DNA from: Nitrospiria bacterium
Lineage (GTDB): Bacteria > Nitrospirota > Nitrospiria > JACQBZ01
Direction of reading: 5' to 3'
DNA length: 18,686 nt
Assembly (NCBI GenBank): GCA_919901335.1
Contig: CAKKOZ010000083.1
Location: forward strand, 1-18,686
This document shows, one piece after another, positions 1 through 8,300 of the stretch. The position numbers and the translations under genes were made by a program. Below the pieces are notes generated by a model, which saw nothing but the letters and a program-made list of their open reading frames with translations, had not been told where the DNA came from and searched no databases. The stretch's first letter is position 1, and the number at the start of each line of letters is the position of its first letter.

Positions 1-780
1 GCGAATGTCCAGAGCGAATACGATGTCTTGGTCCCGTCTTACACAAAGGGTGAACACGGGAAGGAACTGGAACTCGGTACGGCCGTTACGCTTCAGTTGA
101 CGCAGAATCTCGGCCTCGAGATCGAAGGCGAGCGGGTTACTCTGGACCCTGATGAGGGGTCAAGCGAATCCGGCTGGGCCAACCCGGAGGCGGTCTTAAA
201 ATATGCGATCCATATCAGTCCCGAGCATGAATGGATTGCGACCGCAGCCGTCGGCGTCGAGATCCCTTATGGAGCAGAGGAGGTCGGCGCCGAGGATTTT
301 TGGGGATTGTCGACGGGGGTTTTCTACGGAAAAGGGTTCGGCGATCTCCCGGAGGGGTTGGCCTTTCTTCGACCTTTGATGATTCAGGGGGATGTGGTGA
401 TTCACCATTCTCTCACGAGTGAGGCGGATGCGGCATTCAATACGCTCGCGTATGATTTTGCGATCTATTACAGCATCCCTTACCTTCAGCAGTTCGTGAA
501 GGATGTCGGGATTCTCTGGCCGTTCAGCCGACTGTTTCCCATGGTGGAATTGAATTACGACCGTGTCCTCAACGGCCCTGAAGCGGGTATGCTCGAAGGT
601 GTTGCCAGGCCGGGCGTGATGTGGGTGGGCAAATCGGTTCAATTAGGACTGGCCGCGATCGTTCCGGTCGCGGGGCATCCCAAAGAAGACGGGGAGAGGG
701 GTGTGACGGGGATCGTTAGCCTGTACCTGGATGATCTGTTTCCATCCGTTTTCAGAAAGCCTCTGCTGGGGGGTGAGTGA
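1..780 (+). CDS. C-terminal part of a putative outer-membrane beta-barrel protein (5' truncated)
   Basis: The reading frame is open from base 1, so the true start lies outside the window; the visible part is 259 codons ending in TGA. I do not recognise a named family. What can be seen is a string of short amphipathic stretches with alternating polar and hydrophobic residues, aromatic residues near turns, and glycine/acidic turns (for example around FAIYYSIPYL and FPMVELNYDR), with no long hydrophobic helix and few cysteines. This pattern is typical of outer-membrane barrel or transporter-like exported proteins found next to metal and C1 genes. The stop codon lies 4 bases before the copC start, so it is probably co-transcribed with copC and copD and may be the outer-membrane member of a copper-handling operon. 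The barrel call is an inference; a soluble beta-rich periplasmic protein is the alternative. Confidence 0.6.
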   Translation, partial: ANVQSEYDVLVPSYTKGEHGKELELGTAVTLQLTQNLGLEIEGERVTLDPDEGSSESGWANPEAVLKYAIHISPEHEWIATAAVGVEIPYGAEEVGAEDFWGLSTGVFYGKGFGDLPEGLAFLRPLMIQGDVVIHHSLTSEADAAFNTLAYDFAIYYSIPYLQQFVKDVGILWPFSRLFPMVELNYDRVLNGPEAGMLEGVARPGVMWVGKSVQLGLAAIVPVAGHPKEDGERGVTGIVSLYLDDLFPSVFRKPLLGGE

Positions 781-784
781 GGTG

Positions 785-1162
785 ATGGAAAAAGCGTTAA
801 TCTTGTTATTTGCGCTGGGCCTTGCAGCCGGAGGCATTCCGCCTCCGGCTGCGCGGGCCCATGCCTTTCCCGAGCGTGCGGAGCCGAAGGTCGGCTCGAC
901 CGTCCGGTCGTCTCCTTCGATGGTCCGTGTCTGGTTCGACGGGGGTCTGGAGCCGGCCTTTAGCCGCATCCGCGTGACAGATACAAACCATCAAGCCGTG
1001 GACAAAGGCGACGGCCGTGTGGGTGAAAAGGACCACACCGTGCTGGAGGCGAGCCTGCCCGCGCTTTTGTCCGGGACGTACCATGTATCCTGGATCGCCA
1101 TCTCGTTCGATGGCCATCGCACCGAAGGCGATTTTTCATTCACCGTTGAGACGCCCCCATGA
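785..1162 (+). CDS. copC: CopC-type periplasmic copper-binding protein
   Basis: This 125-residue exported protein is of the CopC family (about 100 residues when mature), a small beta-sandwich that carries copper in the periplasm and hands it to CopD. Residues 1-25 form a signal peptide ending in ARA, and cleavage there leaves His26 as the mature N-terminus. His26 with Asp109 and His111 in the motif SFDGH makes the Cu(II) site known from Pseudomonas CopC (His1, an Asp and a His two residues later). The mature chain has a single methionine, so the Met-rich Cu(I) site of the plasmid-borne type is missing. I chose ATG 785 rather than the upstream in-frame TTG near 731 because the signal peptide begins here; GTG 782 is also possible. 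A G-rich stretch (769-775) can serve as ribosome site. The stop overlaps copD by 4 bases. Confidence 0.9.
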   Translation: MEKALILLFALGLAAGGIPPPAARAHAFPERAEPKVGSTVRSSPSMVRVWFDGGLEPAFSRIRVTDTNHQAVDKGDGRVGEKDHTVLEASLPALLSGTYHVSWIAISFDGHRTEGDFSFTVETPP

Positions 1163-2205
1163 CGCATTCTCATCTGTTTCTGCATGTCTTGGTCCGTTGG
1201 CTTGATTTCATCGCTCTGGTCGCTTTTCTGGGGGGCCTCGGCTATCGTTATTTTGTATTGAGGCCGGTCTGTCGTGCACGGTCCGTTTCCCATTCCGGGC
1301 CGTCCGAGCGCATTTGGATGGCCACGATGCTTACGGTGCTTGCGGCCACAAGCTTGACCGATCTGCTTTTCAGGACGGCCATGATGAGCGGACGGCCTGT
1401 TCCGGAACTTTTTTCCGTGCTGCCCACCGTTATTATAAATACTCATTTTGGAGGTGTCTGGGTCTGGAGGTTTGGGCTGATCCTCTTATTGTGTGGAATC
1501 ATTTTTCTCGAGGGACGCCGCGGTTTGAGCTCGACGGTTTTAAGATATCTATCGCTTGGGGCAGGCGTTCTTCTCGGTTTGACCACCAGCTTGTCGGGCC
1601 ATGCGGCCGATCAAGGAAACTGGTCATGGACCGTTTTGGGAGATTGGATCCACGTGACGGCGATTTCCGGCTGGGTCGGAGGCTTGTTCGCCTTGCAAAT
1701 TCATCTGGCCCGGTTTCTGCCCCGGATTCCGTCGGGCGAACGGAGGACCTTTCTCACGGCCGCCATCCGGGCCTTCTCGACGGTGGCCATGACCTGCGTC
1801 GGCGGCTTGTTTCTATCCGGTGTTTACAATACCTGGGTCCATGTGCATTCGCCGTCGCTGTTGGTGGGTACGGAGTACGGCAAAATTTTAATTCTTAAGT
1901 GGGTGTTGCTCGGTCCGATGATTTTCATCGGCGGCGTCAGCCGGTTTTACATTCTACCACGGCTTGAAAAGAAAGAGGGGGTGACTTCGTCGAGCTTCCC
2001 GGTGCGCTGGATCCGTCTGATCGTTGAAGCAGTCTGGAAACGTCCGGATGATTCGAAATTGGAAGGGTTGTTTTTCCGTTTGATTACGATCGAGGCCGTT
2101 CTGGGTTTGGCGGTTCTGGGCTGCAGCGCCTGGATCACGCAGCTCCCGCCGCCCCACGAAACGTCGCTCGGTCTTGAGCGCGGTCATGGTCAGCACGCGA
2201 TGTAA
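1159..2205 (+). CDS. copD: CopD family inner-membrane copper transport protein
   Basis: A 348-residue integral membrane protein with about eight predicted helices (roughly 11-35, 52-72, 98-117, 127-147, 162-182, 203-222, 242-262, 308-327). The second half has the CopD domain signature: DWIHVTAISGWVGGL at 162-176 with His165, then a Gly-rich helix and a GKILILKW segment near 241-248. CopD is known to work with CopC, taking copper from the periplasmic carrier and moving it across the inner membrane. The start codon overlaps the copC stop (ATGA), so the two are translationally coupled. The C-terminal tail carries His333, His343 and His346, which may bind metal. A smaller CopD-like protein elsewhere in the window (8742-9185) resembles residues 160-270 of this one. 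No terminator is visible after the stop. Confidence 0.9.
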   Translation: MTHSHLFLHVLVRWLDFIALVAFLGGLGYRYFVLRPVCRARSVSHSGPSERIWMATMLTVLAATSLTDLLFRTAMMSGRPVPELFSVLPTVIINTHFGGVWVWRFGLILLLCGIIFLEGRRGLSSTVLRYLSLGAGVLLGLTTSLSGHAADQGNWSWTVLGDWIHVTAISGWVGGLFALQIHLARFLPRIPSGERRTFLTAAIRAFSTVAMTCVGGLFLSGVYNTWVHVHSPSLLVGTEYGKILILKWVLLGPMIFIGGVSRFYILPRLEKKEGVTSSSFPVRWIRLIVEAVWKRPDDSKLEGLFFRLITIEAVLGLAVLGCSAWITQLPPPHETSLGLERGHGQHAM

Positions 2206-2242
2206 AGAAAGTGTGCGGCATGGAGTGGACAAGCACAGATGC

Positions 2243-2271
2243 TTGACAAGAGAATCCACATACGATAGTAT
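2243..2271 (+). promoter_or_regulatory. Sigma70-like promoter ahead of the His-rich gene and czcCBA
   Basis: A perfect TTGACA (2243-2248) is followed after 17 bases by TAGTAT (2266-2271, four of six matches). It lies 41 bases before the start at 2313. The -10 region sits inside a short dyad, GATA-G-TATC (2264-2272), which could be an operator half of a metal-responsive repressor; that is speculative. The rest of the gap 2206-2312 shows nothing else that I recognise. Confidence 0.5.
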
Positions 2272-2312
2272 CAGCCGCTGTTAAGGGCAAGAGAGAACCA
2301 TAAGGGGATATC

Positions 2313-2753
2313 ATGTCGAGGTACAGTTTCATCCGGTTTGACTTGATCCGGGTTATCTTTATAGCCGTTCTGACCCTCAGCCTTCCCTTTGTTCACGTAC
2401 ACCCCCAGTTAACCCATGCCGATCCAGCGGGTGAGCACACCCATCCGGCGGTGATGCACACCCTCTTTTCTCCGGAAGCTGACGGCAGCCCTGCCGTTCC
2501 GTCGAACGGCATTCAGTCTGAGGGTTCAGACGAGCTGTTCCGCGCAGCGATTGCTCTGGACCTCGTTTCCGAACGGTTCACAAACCCGCCTGCCCCCAAG
2601 GGGCCTGATTCAGCAGGCGCTTCCTCCGAGCCTTTCCGGACACCGATCGTAAAATCGAACCGCTTGCTCAAAAGCCTTTCAGCAACACTGCCCTCATCTC
2701 CAACCCATTCACCCGTATCATTACGTGCTCCACCCCGCCATTCCTTTTCCTGA
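2313..2753 (+). CDS. Small exported histidine-rich protein of a czc-associated type
   Basis: A 146-residue protein with a hydrophobic N-terminal segment (about 12-26, signal peptide or anchor) followed by a cluster of six histidines in 22 residues: His28, 30, 35, 42, 44 and 49, ending in HTLFSPE. The remainder is Ser/Pro-rich, low in complexity, and ends in LRAPPRHSFS. I recall similar short exported proteins with an HxHP...HTVFS pattern in front of cobalt-zinc-cadmium efflux operons, but I know of no assigned function. A role as periplasmic metal buffer or sensor is inferred from the histidines and the position between promoter and efflux genes. ATG 2313 has a good AAGGGG site 5 bases upstream. 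The next gene begins 146 bases later, so the two may not be tightly coupled. Confidence 0.72.
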   Translation: MSRYSFIRFDLIRVIFIAVLTLSLPFVHVHPQLTHADPAGEHTHPAVMHTLFSPEADGSPAVPSNGIQSEGSDELFRAAIALDLVSERFTNPPAPKGPDSAGASSEPFRTPIVKSNRLLKSLSATLPSSPTHSPVSLRAPPRHSFS

Positions 2754-2777
2754 TCTCCCTGAACACGCATAGCACGC

Positions 2778-2811
2778 CGTAATTTCCCTGTGAGGGGCGC
2801 AATACATTACG
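2778..2811. other. Nested inverted repeat in the gap before czcC
   Basis: CGTAAT (2778-2783) pairs with ATTACG (2806-2811), and inside it CCCT (2786-2789) pairs with AGGG (2793-2796). An alternative fold pairs the GGGG at 2794-2797 with CCCC near 2813-2816. The element could be an operator or a weak RNA hairpin separating the His-rich gene from czcC; there is no T-run for termination. The rest of 2754-2899 shows nothing clear beyond an A/T-rich TATATAAAA near 2837. Confidence 0.25.
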
Positions 2812-2899
2812 TCCCCACGGAGTCAAGGTGTGCGTATATAAAAGGAGCGATCCATCTGGGCGTGTGTTGTCGCATGCCCCCACACTTGTAGAGGGAGTT

Positions 2900-4210
2900 A
2901 TGTCAGAACGTATTCTTGCAGGGGTCCGGAAAGATCGCTGCGCTGCCGTGATCGGGCTCTTGTTCGCCTGTATCGCCCTTACGCCGGCTCCGGCCCGGTC
3001 TCAGGAGGTCTGGACGCTGGAACGGAGCGTTCAGCGCGTTTTGGAAATCGCGCCGGAAGCGCGGGCTGCTCGGGCCGAGGTGAAGGCACGCCAGGGGGCG
3101 CTTTCGCAGGCGGGGATTTGGCCGAATCCCGAGTTTGAAATCCGCGGTGATGACAAGATCGGAAAAGATGAAGGCGCCGGTGGCAATGACGTTACCCAGT
3201 TTGTATTCAATCAGGCGTTTCCGATGGGCGGTCGATTGGGTGTTCAGCGAGAGTTGGCCGGGGCGGAACTCCATAGCGCCCAGGCCGAGCGCCGTTATCA
3301 ACAACTGTTCTTGGAAACACAGGCCGCAGAACGTTTTCATTCTTTACAACTGACCGCCGTTCATTTGCGCCTGGCGGAACAGCGCTTGCAACTGGCCGAC
3401 GAATTACAGCAGGTCGGTCGCCGGCGTGAACAGGCCGGTGATCTTGCCAGATTGGAACGTCTGCGCCTGGATCTGATCCGCGAATCAGCGCAGCAAATTC
3501 TCGACAGGGCGGAAGGCGAATACCATGAGGCGCTGAGCCGGTTTCGTGCCTATCTGGAGTTACCGACGGAAATGGTTCCGGACCTGGTTCCTCTTGAGCC
3601 CTTTTCTCCCATTCCCGCATTGGAAGCCTTGCAGGCGGGATTGCCCCGACATCCGGCGCTGTTGGCAGCCACACATCGCCTGACGGCCTCACGCTCGGGC
3701 GTGGATCTGGTGCGAACCGAACGCCTGCCGGACCCGGTGCTGCGCCTGTATCGCGAACGTGACTTTCTCAACGGCCGCCGTCAGGACGTCAACGGTATCG
3801 GCCTCGGTATCACGCTGCCGCTCTGGGACCGCAAGAGTGGACGTCTTCATGAAGCCCGTGCCCAGGTCGATCAGACGCTGTCCGGCATGCAGGCTCTGGA
3901 GCGTGATCTGGCCAGCGGTCTACTGCAAAGTCATCTGCACCTGACCCATTTGGTCGGGCAGGGTGAACATTACCAAAGCAAGGTACTCGAACCCGCACAA
4001 ACGGTTTTTGATATGACTCGCAAGGCTTACGCCGCCGGCGAGGTTGAAATCCTCGCCCTGATCGACGCCAACAATATCTATTTCGACGCTAACGAACGCT
4101 ACCTGGAATTGCTCCAGGAAGCATGGATGGAGGCCGCGGAACTCCGGCTGGCCGCAGGAAGATCCCTTTTAACCACAACGCAAGATATCGAGGATACCGA
4201 TCATGAATAG
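2900..4210 (+). CDS. czcC: Outer-membrane factor of a heavy-metal efflux system (TolC/CzcC family)
   Basis: This 436-residue outer-membrane efflux protein (OEP/TolC superfamily) forms the exit duct of a tripartite metal pump together with the adaptor and RND protein encoded downstream. Residues 1-34 include a positively charged N-terminus and hydrophobic core ending in APARS, a signal peptidase I type signal; LFAC is a poor lipobox, so a lipoprotein is unlikely. After it come two OEP repeats rich in Ala, Glu, Gln and Arg with long coiled-coil helices, and the family hallmarks AGIWPNPE and, in the second repeat, LPDPVLRLYRE followed by a GITLPLWDR turn. The length fits CzcC/CusC (about 420-460). 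The frame is open to an ATG at 2828, but ATG 2900 is preferred because of GAGGGAG just upstream and a proper signal peptide. It overlaps the adaptor gene by 8 bases. Confidence 0.9.
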   Translation: MSERILAGVRKDRCAAVIGLLFACIALTPAPARSQEVWTLERSVQRVLEIAPEARAARAEVKARQGALSQAGIWPNPEFEIRGDDKIGKDEGAGGNDVTQFVFNQAFPMGGRLGVQRELAGAELHSAQAERRYQQLFLETQAAERFHSLQLTAVHLRLAEQRLQLADELQQVGRRREQAGDLARLERLRLDLIRESAQQILDRAEGEYHEALSRFRAYLELPTEMVPDLVPLEPFSPIPALEALQAGLPRHPALLAATHRLTASRSGVDLVRTERLPDPVLRLYRERDFLNGRRQDVNGIGLGITLPLWDRKSGRLHEARAQVDQTLSGMQALERDLASGLLQSHLHLTHLVGQGEHYQSKVLEPAQTVFDMTRKAYAAGEVEILALIDANNIYFDANERYLELLQEAWMEAAELRLAAGRSLLTTTQDIEDTDHE

Positions 4211-5306
4211 CATTGGATGGCAACTCATCGTTTTTTTTATCCTGACTCCGGCGTTGGCCGTGGCCGCGGAACTTGAACTCACGAAGGAGCAACTGGCCAA
4301 CGTCAACCTGACTACGGCCACCGTGACCGCCCGCGAGAGCCACGCGCGCCTGAAGCTGAACGGTGTCCTCACCGCCGACCAACGCAAGACCCACCGTGTC
4401 GCGCCGGTGGTGGACGGTATGGTGACCGAGTTGCAGGTCGTGGCGCATGAACGCGTGCTCAAGGGTCAAATCCTGGCCCGGCTTCGCAGCCATAGCCTGG
4501 GCCAGGCCCAGGCCGATTACCTGGAGGCTCTGTCCCGGTTCGAACTGGCCCAGACCGAACGCGCGCGCATCGAAGGACTCTGGAAGGAGGGTGTGGTGGC
4601 GGAGAGCCGCTGGCTCACGGTGGACAGCGAATACAAAAGTGCCCGCGCCATGCTGGATGCCCGCCGCCGGCTGTTGTCGCTTACCGGACTGTCCGATCAA
4701 CAGATCGAGCAGCTGGCGAATCAACCGGACCGGCTGGCGGAGTTCGATCTGATCAGTCCCATCGATGGCGTGGTCACGAATGTGGAGATCGAGTCCGGTC
4801 AATTGTTGTCCGCCGGGCAGGCTGCCTTCCACGTGGATGATCTCAGTGTCCTATGGGCGATGGTGAAAATTCCAGTTGCCAGTCTGCCGCAAGTTAAGGT
4901 TGGTGTTGAGGCCGTGATCAGCGTGCAGGCTACTAGTCAATCGTACCGGGGGAAACTGGAATCACTGGGCGGCGAGGTGGATGCGCAAAGTCAGACATTG
5001 ACCGGGCGCATCGTGCTGGATAACCCCGGCGGGCGGCTGCGCCCCGGCATGTATGCCGAGGTTGGCCTGAGCGGTATCGCCCGCCGGGGCTTGATGGCCC
5101 CGGCCGGTGCCGTGTTCCGCGTCGGCGATCAGGCTTATGTCTTCAAAGTATTGGGGAGCGGCCGCTTTGAGCCCGTGGCAGTGGAGATCGGCGTCGAGGC
5201 CGAGGGTTGGGTGCCGGTACGTAGCGGCCTCGCAGCGGGCGTAGAGGTTGTCAGTGGAGGCGTGGCCGAACTGAAATCCCACTGGCAATACAAGGGAGGG
5301 GAATAA
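4203..5306 (+). CDS. czcB: Periplasmic adaptor of a heavy-metal RND efflux system (CzcB/CusB family)
   Basis: This 367-residue membrane fusion protein joins the inner-membrane RND pump to the outer-membrane duct. A signal peptide occupies residues 1-22 (ending VAA). Then come the first barrel-sandwich half (about 66-95, with VDGMVTELQV), a short helical hairpin (about 97-175), the second half with SPIDGVVTNVEIESGQ (185-200), a beta-barrel (about 210-290, with RLRPGMYAEVGL) and a membrane-proximal domain to the end. It is short for CzcB: the His-rich N-terminal metal site of classical CzcB and the methionines of CusB are both absent from the mature N-terminus. The start codon lies inside the end of czcC with GAGG (4190-4193) upstream. 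Codons 10-13 contain a run of eight T. The stop is 3 bases before the pump gene. Confidence 0.93.
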   Translation: MNSIGWQLIVFFILTPALAVAAELELTKEQLANVNLTTATVTARESHARLKLNGVLTADQRKTHRVAPVVDGMVTELQVVAHERVLKGQILARLRSHSLGQAQADYLEALSRFELAQTERARIEGLWKEGVVAESRWLTVDSEYKSARAMLDARRRLLSLTGLSDQQIEQLANQPDRLAEFDLISPIDGVVTNVEIESGQLLSAGQAAFHVDDLSVLWAMVKIPVASLPQVKVGVEAVISVQATSQSYRGKLESLGGEVDAQSQTLTGRIVLDNPGGRLRPGMYAEVGLSGIARRGLMAPAGAVFRVGDQAYVFKVLGSGRFEPVAVEIGVEAEGWVPVRSGLAAGVEVVSGGVAELKSHWQYKGGE

Positions 5307-5309
5307 ACC

Positions 5310-8300
5310 ATGATCGCATCCCTGATCCGTTTTTCCCTGATCCAGCGCCTGATGATTCTCCTGCTGGCTGTCGCGCTTACGATGGGCGGGTTGTGGGCGT
5401 TCCGAACCCTTCCGATCGACGCCTTTCCGGACATCGCCGCGCCGCAGGTGCAGGTCATCGTCAAAGCGCCGGGCCTGTCGCCCACCGAGGTGGAAAGCCG
5501 CATCACCTTTCCCATCGAGACGGAGATGCAGGGCCTGCCCCGCCAAACGGTGCTGCGCTCCACCACCAAATACGCGTTGAGCATCATCATTATCGACTTC
5601 GAAGACGGCACCGATATTTACTGGGCGCGTCAGCAGGTGGCCGAACGCCTCAACCAGGTATGGAGTGAGCTGCCCGCCGGCGTGGAAGGCGGGCTCGGTC
5701 CCATCACCACCCCGCTGGGCGAGGGTTACATGTACCGGGTGGAGGGCGCCGGCTACAGCAACCAGGAACTGCGCCGCATTCAGGACTGGGTGATCCGGCC
5801 GCGCCTTCGCACGGTCGATGGAGTGGCCGATGTCAATTCGTTGGGTGGCGAGGTCAAGGTATTCGAAGTGGTGGCCGATCCCGACGCGCTATTGGCGCAC
5901 GGGCTGGGGCTCGATGATCTGGAAACAGCACTTAAAAATAATAACCGCAATGCCGGCGGTGATCGCATCAACCGCAACAACGAGGTGCTGCTGGTGCGCA
6001 CGGTGGGACAGCTTCAAGGCCTGGAGGATATCCGGAGCATCACCGTTGCAACCCGCAACGGCACGCCCGTGCATGTCGGCGATGTGGCCGAGGTGCGCAT
6101 CAACTCCATGACCCGCTATGGCGCGGTCACCGCCGACGGCCGGGGCGAGGTGGTCACCGGTCTGGCGCTGCTGCGCAAGGGCGCCAACAGCCGCGCCACG
6201 GTCGACGGGGTCAAGCGCGAGTTTGAGGCGATTAAAGCAACCCTGCCCGAGGGGGTGCGCATCGTGCCGTTCTATGACCGCACCGAGCTGGTGACTGAGG
6301 CGGTATGGACCGTGGAAAAGGCGTTGGGCGAAGCCGTGGTGCTGGTGTTGCTGGTGTTGATCGTCATGCTCGGCAATCTGCGCGCCGCTCTGACCGTGGC
6401 CTTGATCCTGCCGTTGTCGGTGCTGTTTACCTTCATCATGATGCGGCTGTTTGGCGTGACCGCCAATCTCATGTCGCTTGGGGGTTTGGCCATCGCGATC
6501 GGCATTTTAGTCGACGCGGCCGTGGTCATTGTAGAAAACATCCATACCCAGCTCAGCCATGCCCCGCGGGGTGTAAGCCGTTTGCACCTGGTATACCGCG
6601 CGGCGCTGGAGGTGGCCACGCCGGTGATTTCCGGTGTCCTCATCATTATTGTCGTGTTCCTGCCGTTGTTCAGCCTGTCCGGTCTGGAGGGAAAGATGTT
6701 CACGCCGCTGGCGGTGACCATTTCCTTCGCACTGATCGGCTCGCTGCTATTGTCGTTGACGGTGATCCCGGTACTGGCCAGTCTGCTGATGCGCGGCGGC
6801 GCCGAGGATGACGGCCGGGTGTTGACTACGCTGAAGCGCGCCTATCTTCCGGTGATGGGCTGGGCATTGGAGAACCGCAAGATTGCAGTGGGCGGCGCGA
6901 TGGGTTTTCTGGTGATCGCGGCCGTGCTGTTTCCCATGATCGGGAAGGAGTTCATGCCGGTGATGGATGAAGGCACCACCGTGATCATTATCGAGAAGCT
7001 TCCCAGCATCTCGCTGGAGCGTTCGCTGGCGTTGGACGAGCCTTATCAGAAGGCCATGATGGAACTGCCGGAGGTCATCGGCGTGGTGTCCCGCACCGGC
7101 GCCGACGAACTGCGCATGGACCCCATGGGCCTGTACCAGACCGACAACTTCCTCATCACCAAACCCCGCGGGCAATGGACGGTGAGCCTGGAAAAATTCC
7201 AGGAGAAACTGCGCGAGAAGCTGGGCCGCTTCGTCGGCATCGACTACGCCTTTACCCAGCCCATCGACATGCGCGTCTCCGAGATGCTGACCGGGGTGCG
7301 TGCGGCGATGGCCATCAAGCTATACGGCGACGATCTCAAGGTGCTGGAGGAAAAATCCCGGCAGATCGAGATACTGGTGAGCGGGGTGCCCGGCGCGGTG
7401 GATGTATTCCGCAGTCCGTTGTCCGGCCAGATCTATCTGCAAATAGAGATCCGGCCCCAGGCCATCGCCCGTTTCGGGATCAACATTGAAGATATCAATC
7501 AACTGGTGGAAGTAGCCGTGGGCGGGCGTGTGGTCACCGAGGTGATCCAGGGCAACCAGCGCATCGGTGTGCTGCTGCGTTATCCGGAGCGGGCGCGCAC
7601 CTCACCCGCCGCCATTGGTGCGCTGTGGGTGGAAACTCCCAGAGGGGAGAAGATACCGCTGGGCAGTCTGGCCGACCTCAAAGAGGTGGATGGCCCGGTG
7701 GGGATCGCCCGCGAGTCGGCCAAACGCCAAGTGGTGGTGCAGGCCAATGTTGAGGGCCGCGACGTGGTGGGTTTTGTCGATGACGTCCGCGCCACGATCT
7801 CGCGCGAGGTGAAACTGCCGCCGAACTACTATGTGACCTACGGCGGCCAGTTCGAGAATCAGCAGCGGGCCGCCAAGCGCCTGAGCCTGGTCGTGCCCAT
7901 CTCCATCACGCTGATCTTCGTCATGCTGTTCACCACCTTCCGTTCACTGCGCCAGGCGGGGTTGATCATCCTCAACATCCCCTTCGCCATGATCGGCGGC
8001 GTCATCGGCCTGTATGTGTCCGGGCTCTACCTCTCGGTGCCGGCCTCGGTGGGTTTCATTACCCTGTTCGGCGTGGCGGTGTTGAATGGCGTGGTGATGG
8101 TGAGCTATTTCAATCAGCTGCGCGAGGCCGGCCGTAGTGTGTTGGAAGCCGTGACACAAGGTGCCGAGCGACGGCTGCGACCGGTGCTGATGACCGCGCT
8201 CATCGCCAGCCTGGGACTGATGCCGCTGTTGTTCGCGACCGGTCCCGGCTCCGAGTTGCAACGACCCCTGGCGGTGGTGGTCATTGGCGGATTGTTTACC

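Noticed and set aside
731..784. N-terminal extension of copC overlapping the upstream gene
   Set aside because: The signal peptide starts at Met 785; the extension is only the shadow of the end of the preceding gene.
2862..2885. GTGTG ... CACAC dyad before czcC
   Set aside because: Only five base pairs with a 14-base loop; likely chance.
2828..2899. 24-codon N-terminal extension of czcC from ATG 2828
   Set aside because: It would bury the signal peptide behind a hydrophilic segment; ATG 2900 has a ribosome site and a normal signal peptide.
2900..3010. Lipoprotein signal in the outer-membrane factor (LFAC)
   Set aside because: Phe before the Ala-Cys pair is a poor fit to a lipobox, and a good signal peptidase I site follows after APARS.
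4089..4832. 247-codon open frame on the minus strand opposite the adaptor gene
   Set aside because: Antisense to a well-supported czcB, with His/Gln/Gly-rich shadow composition and no family signal.
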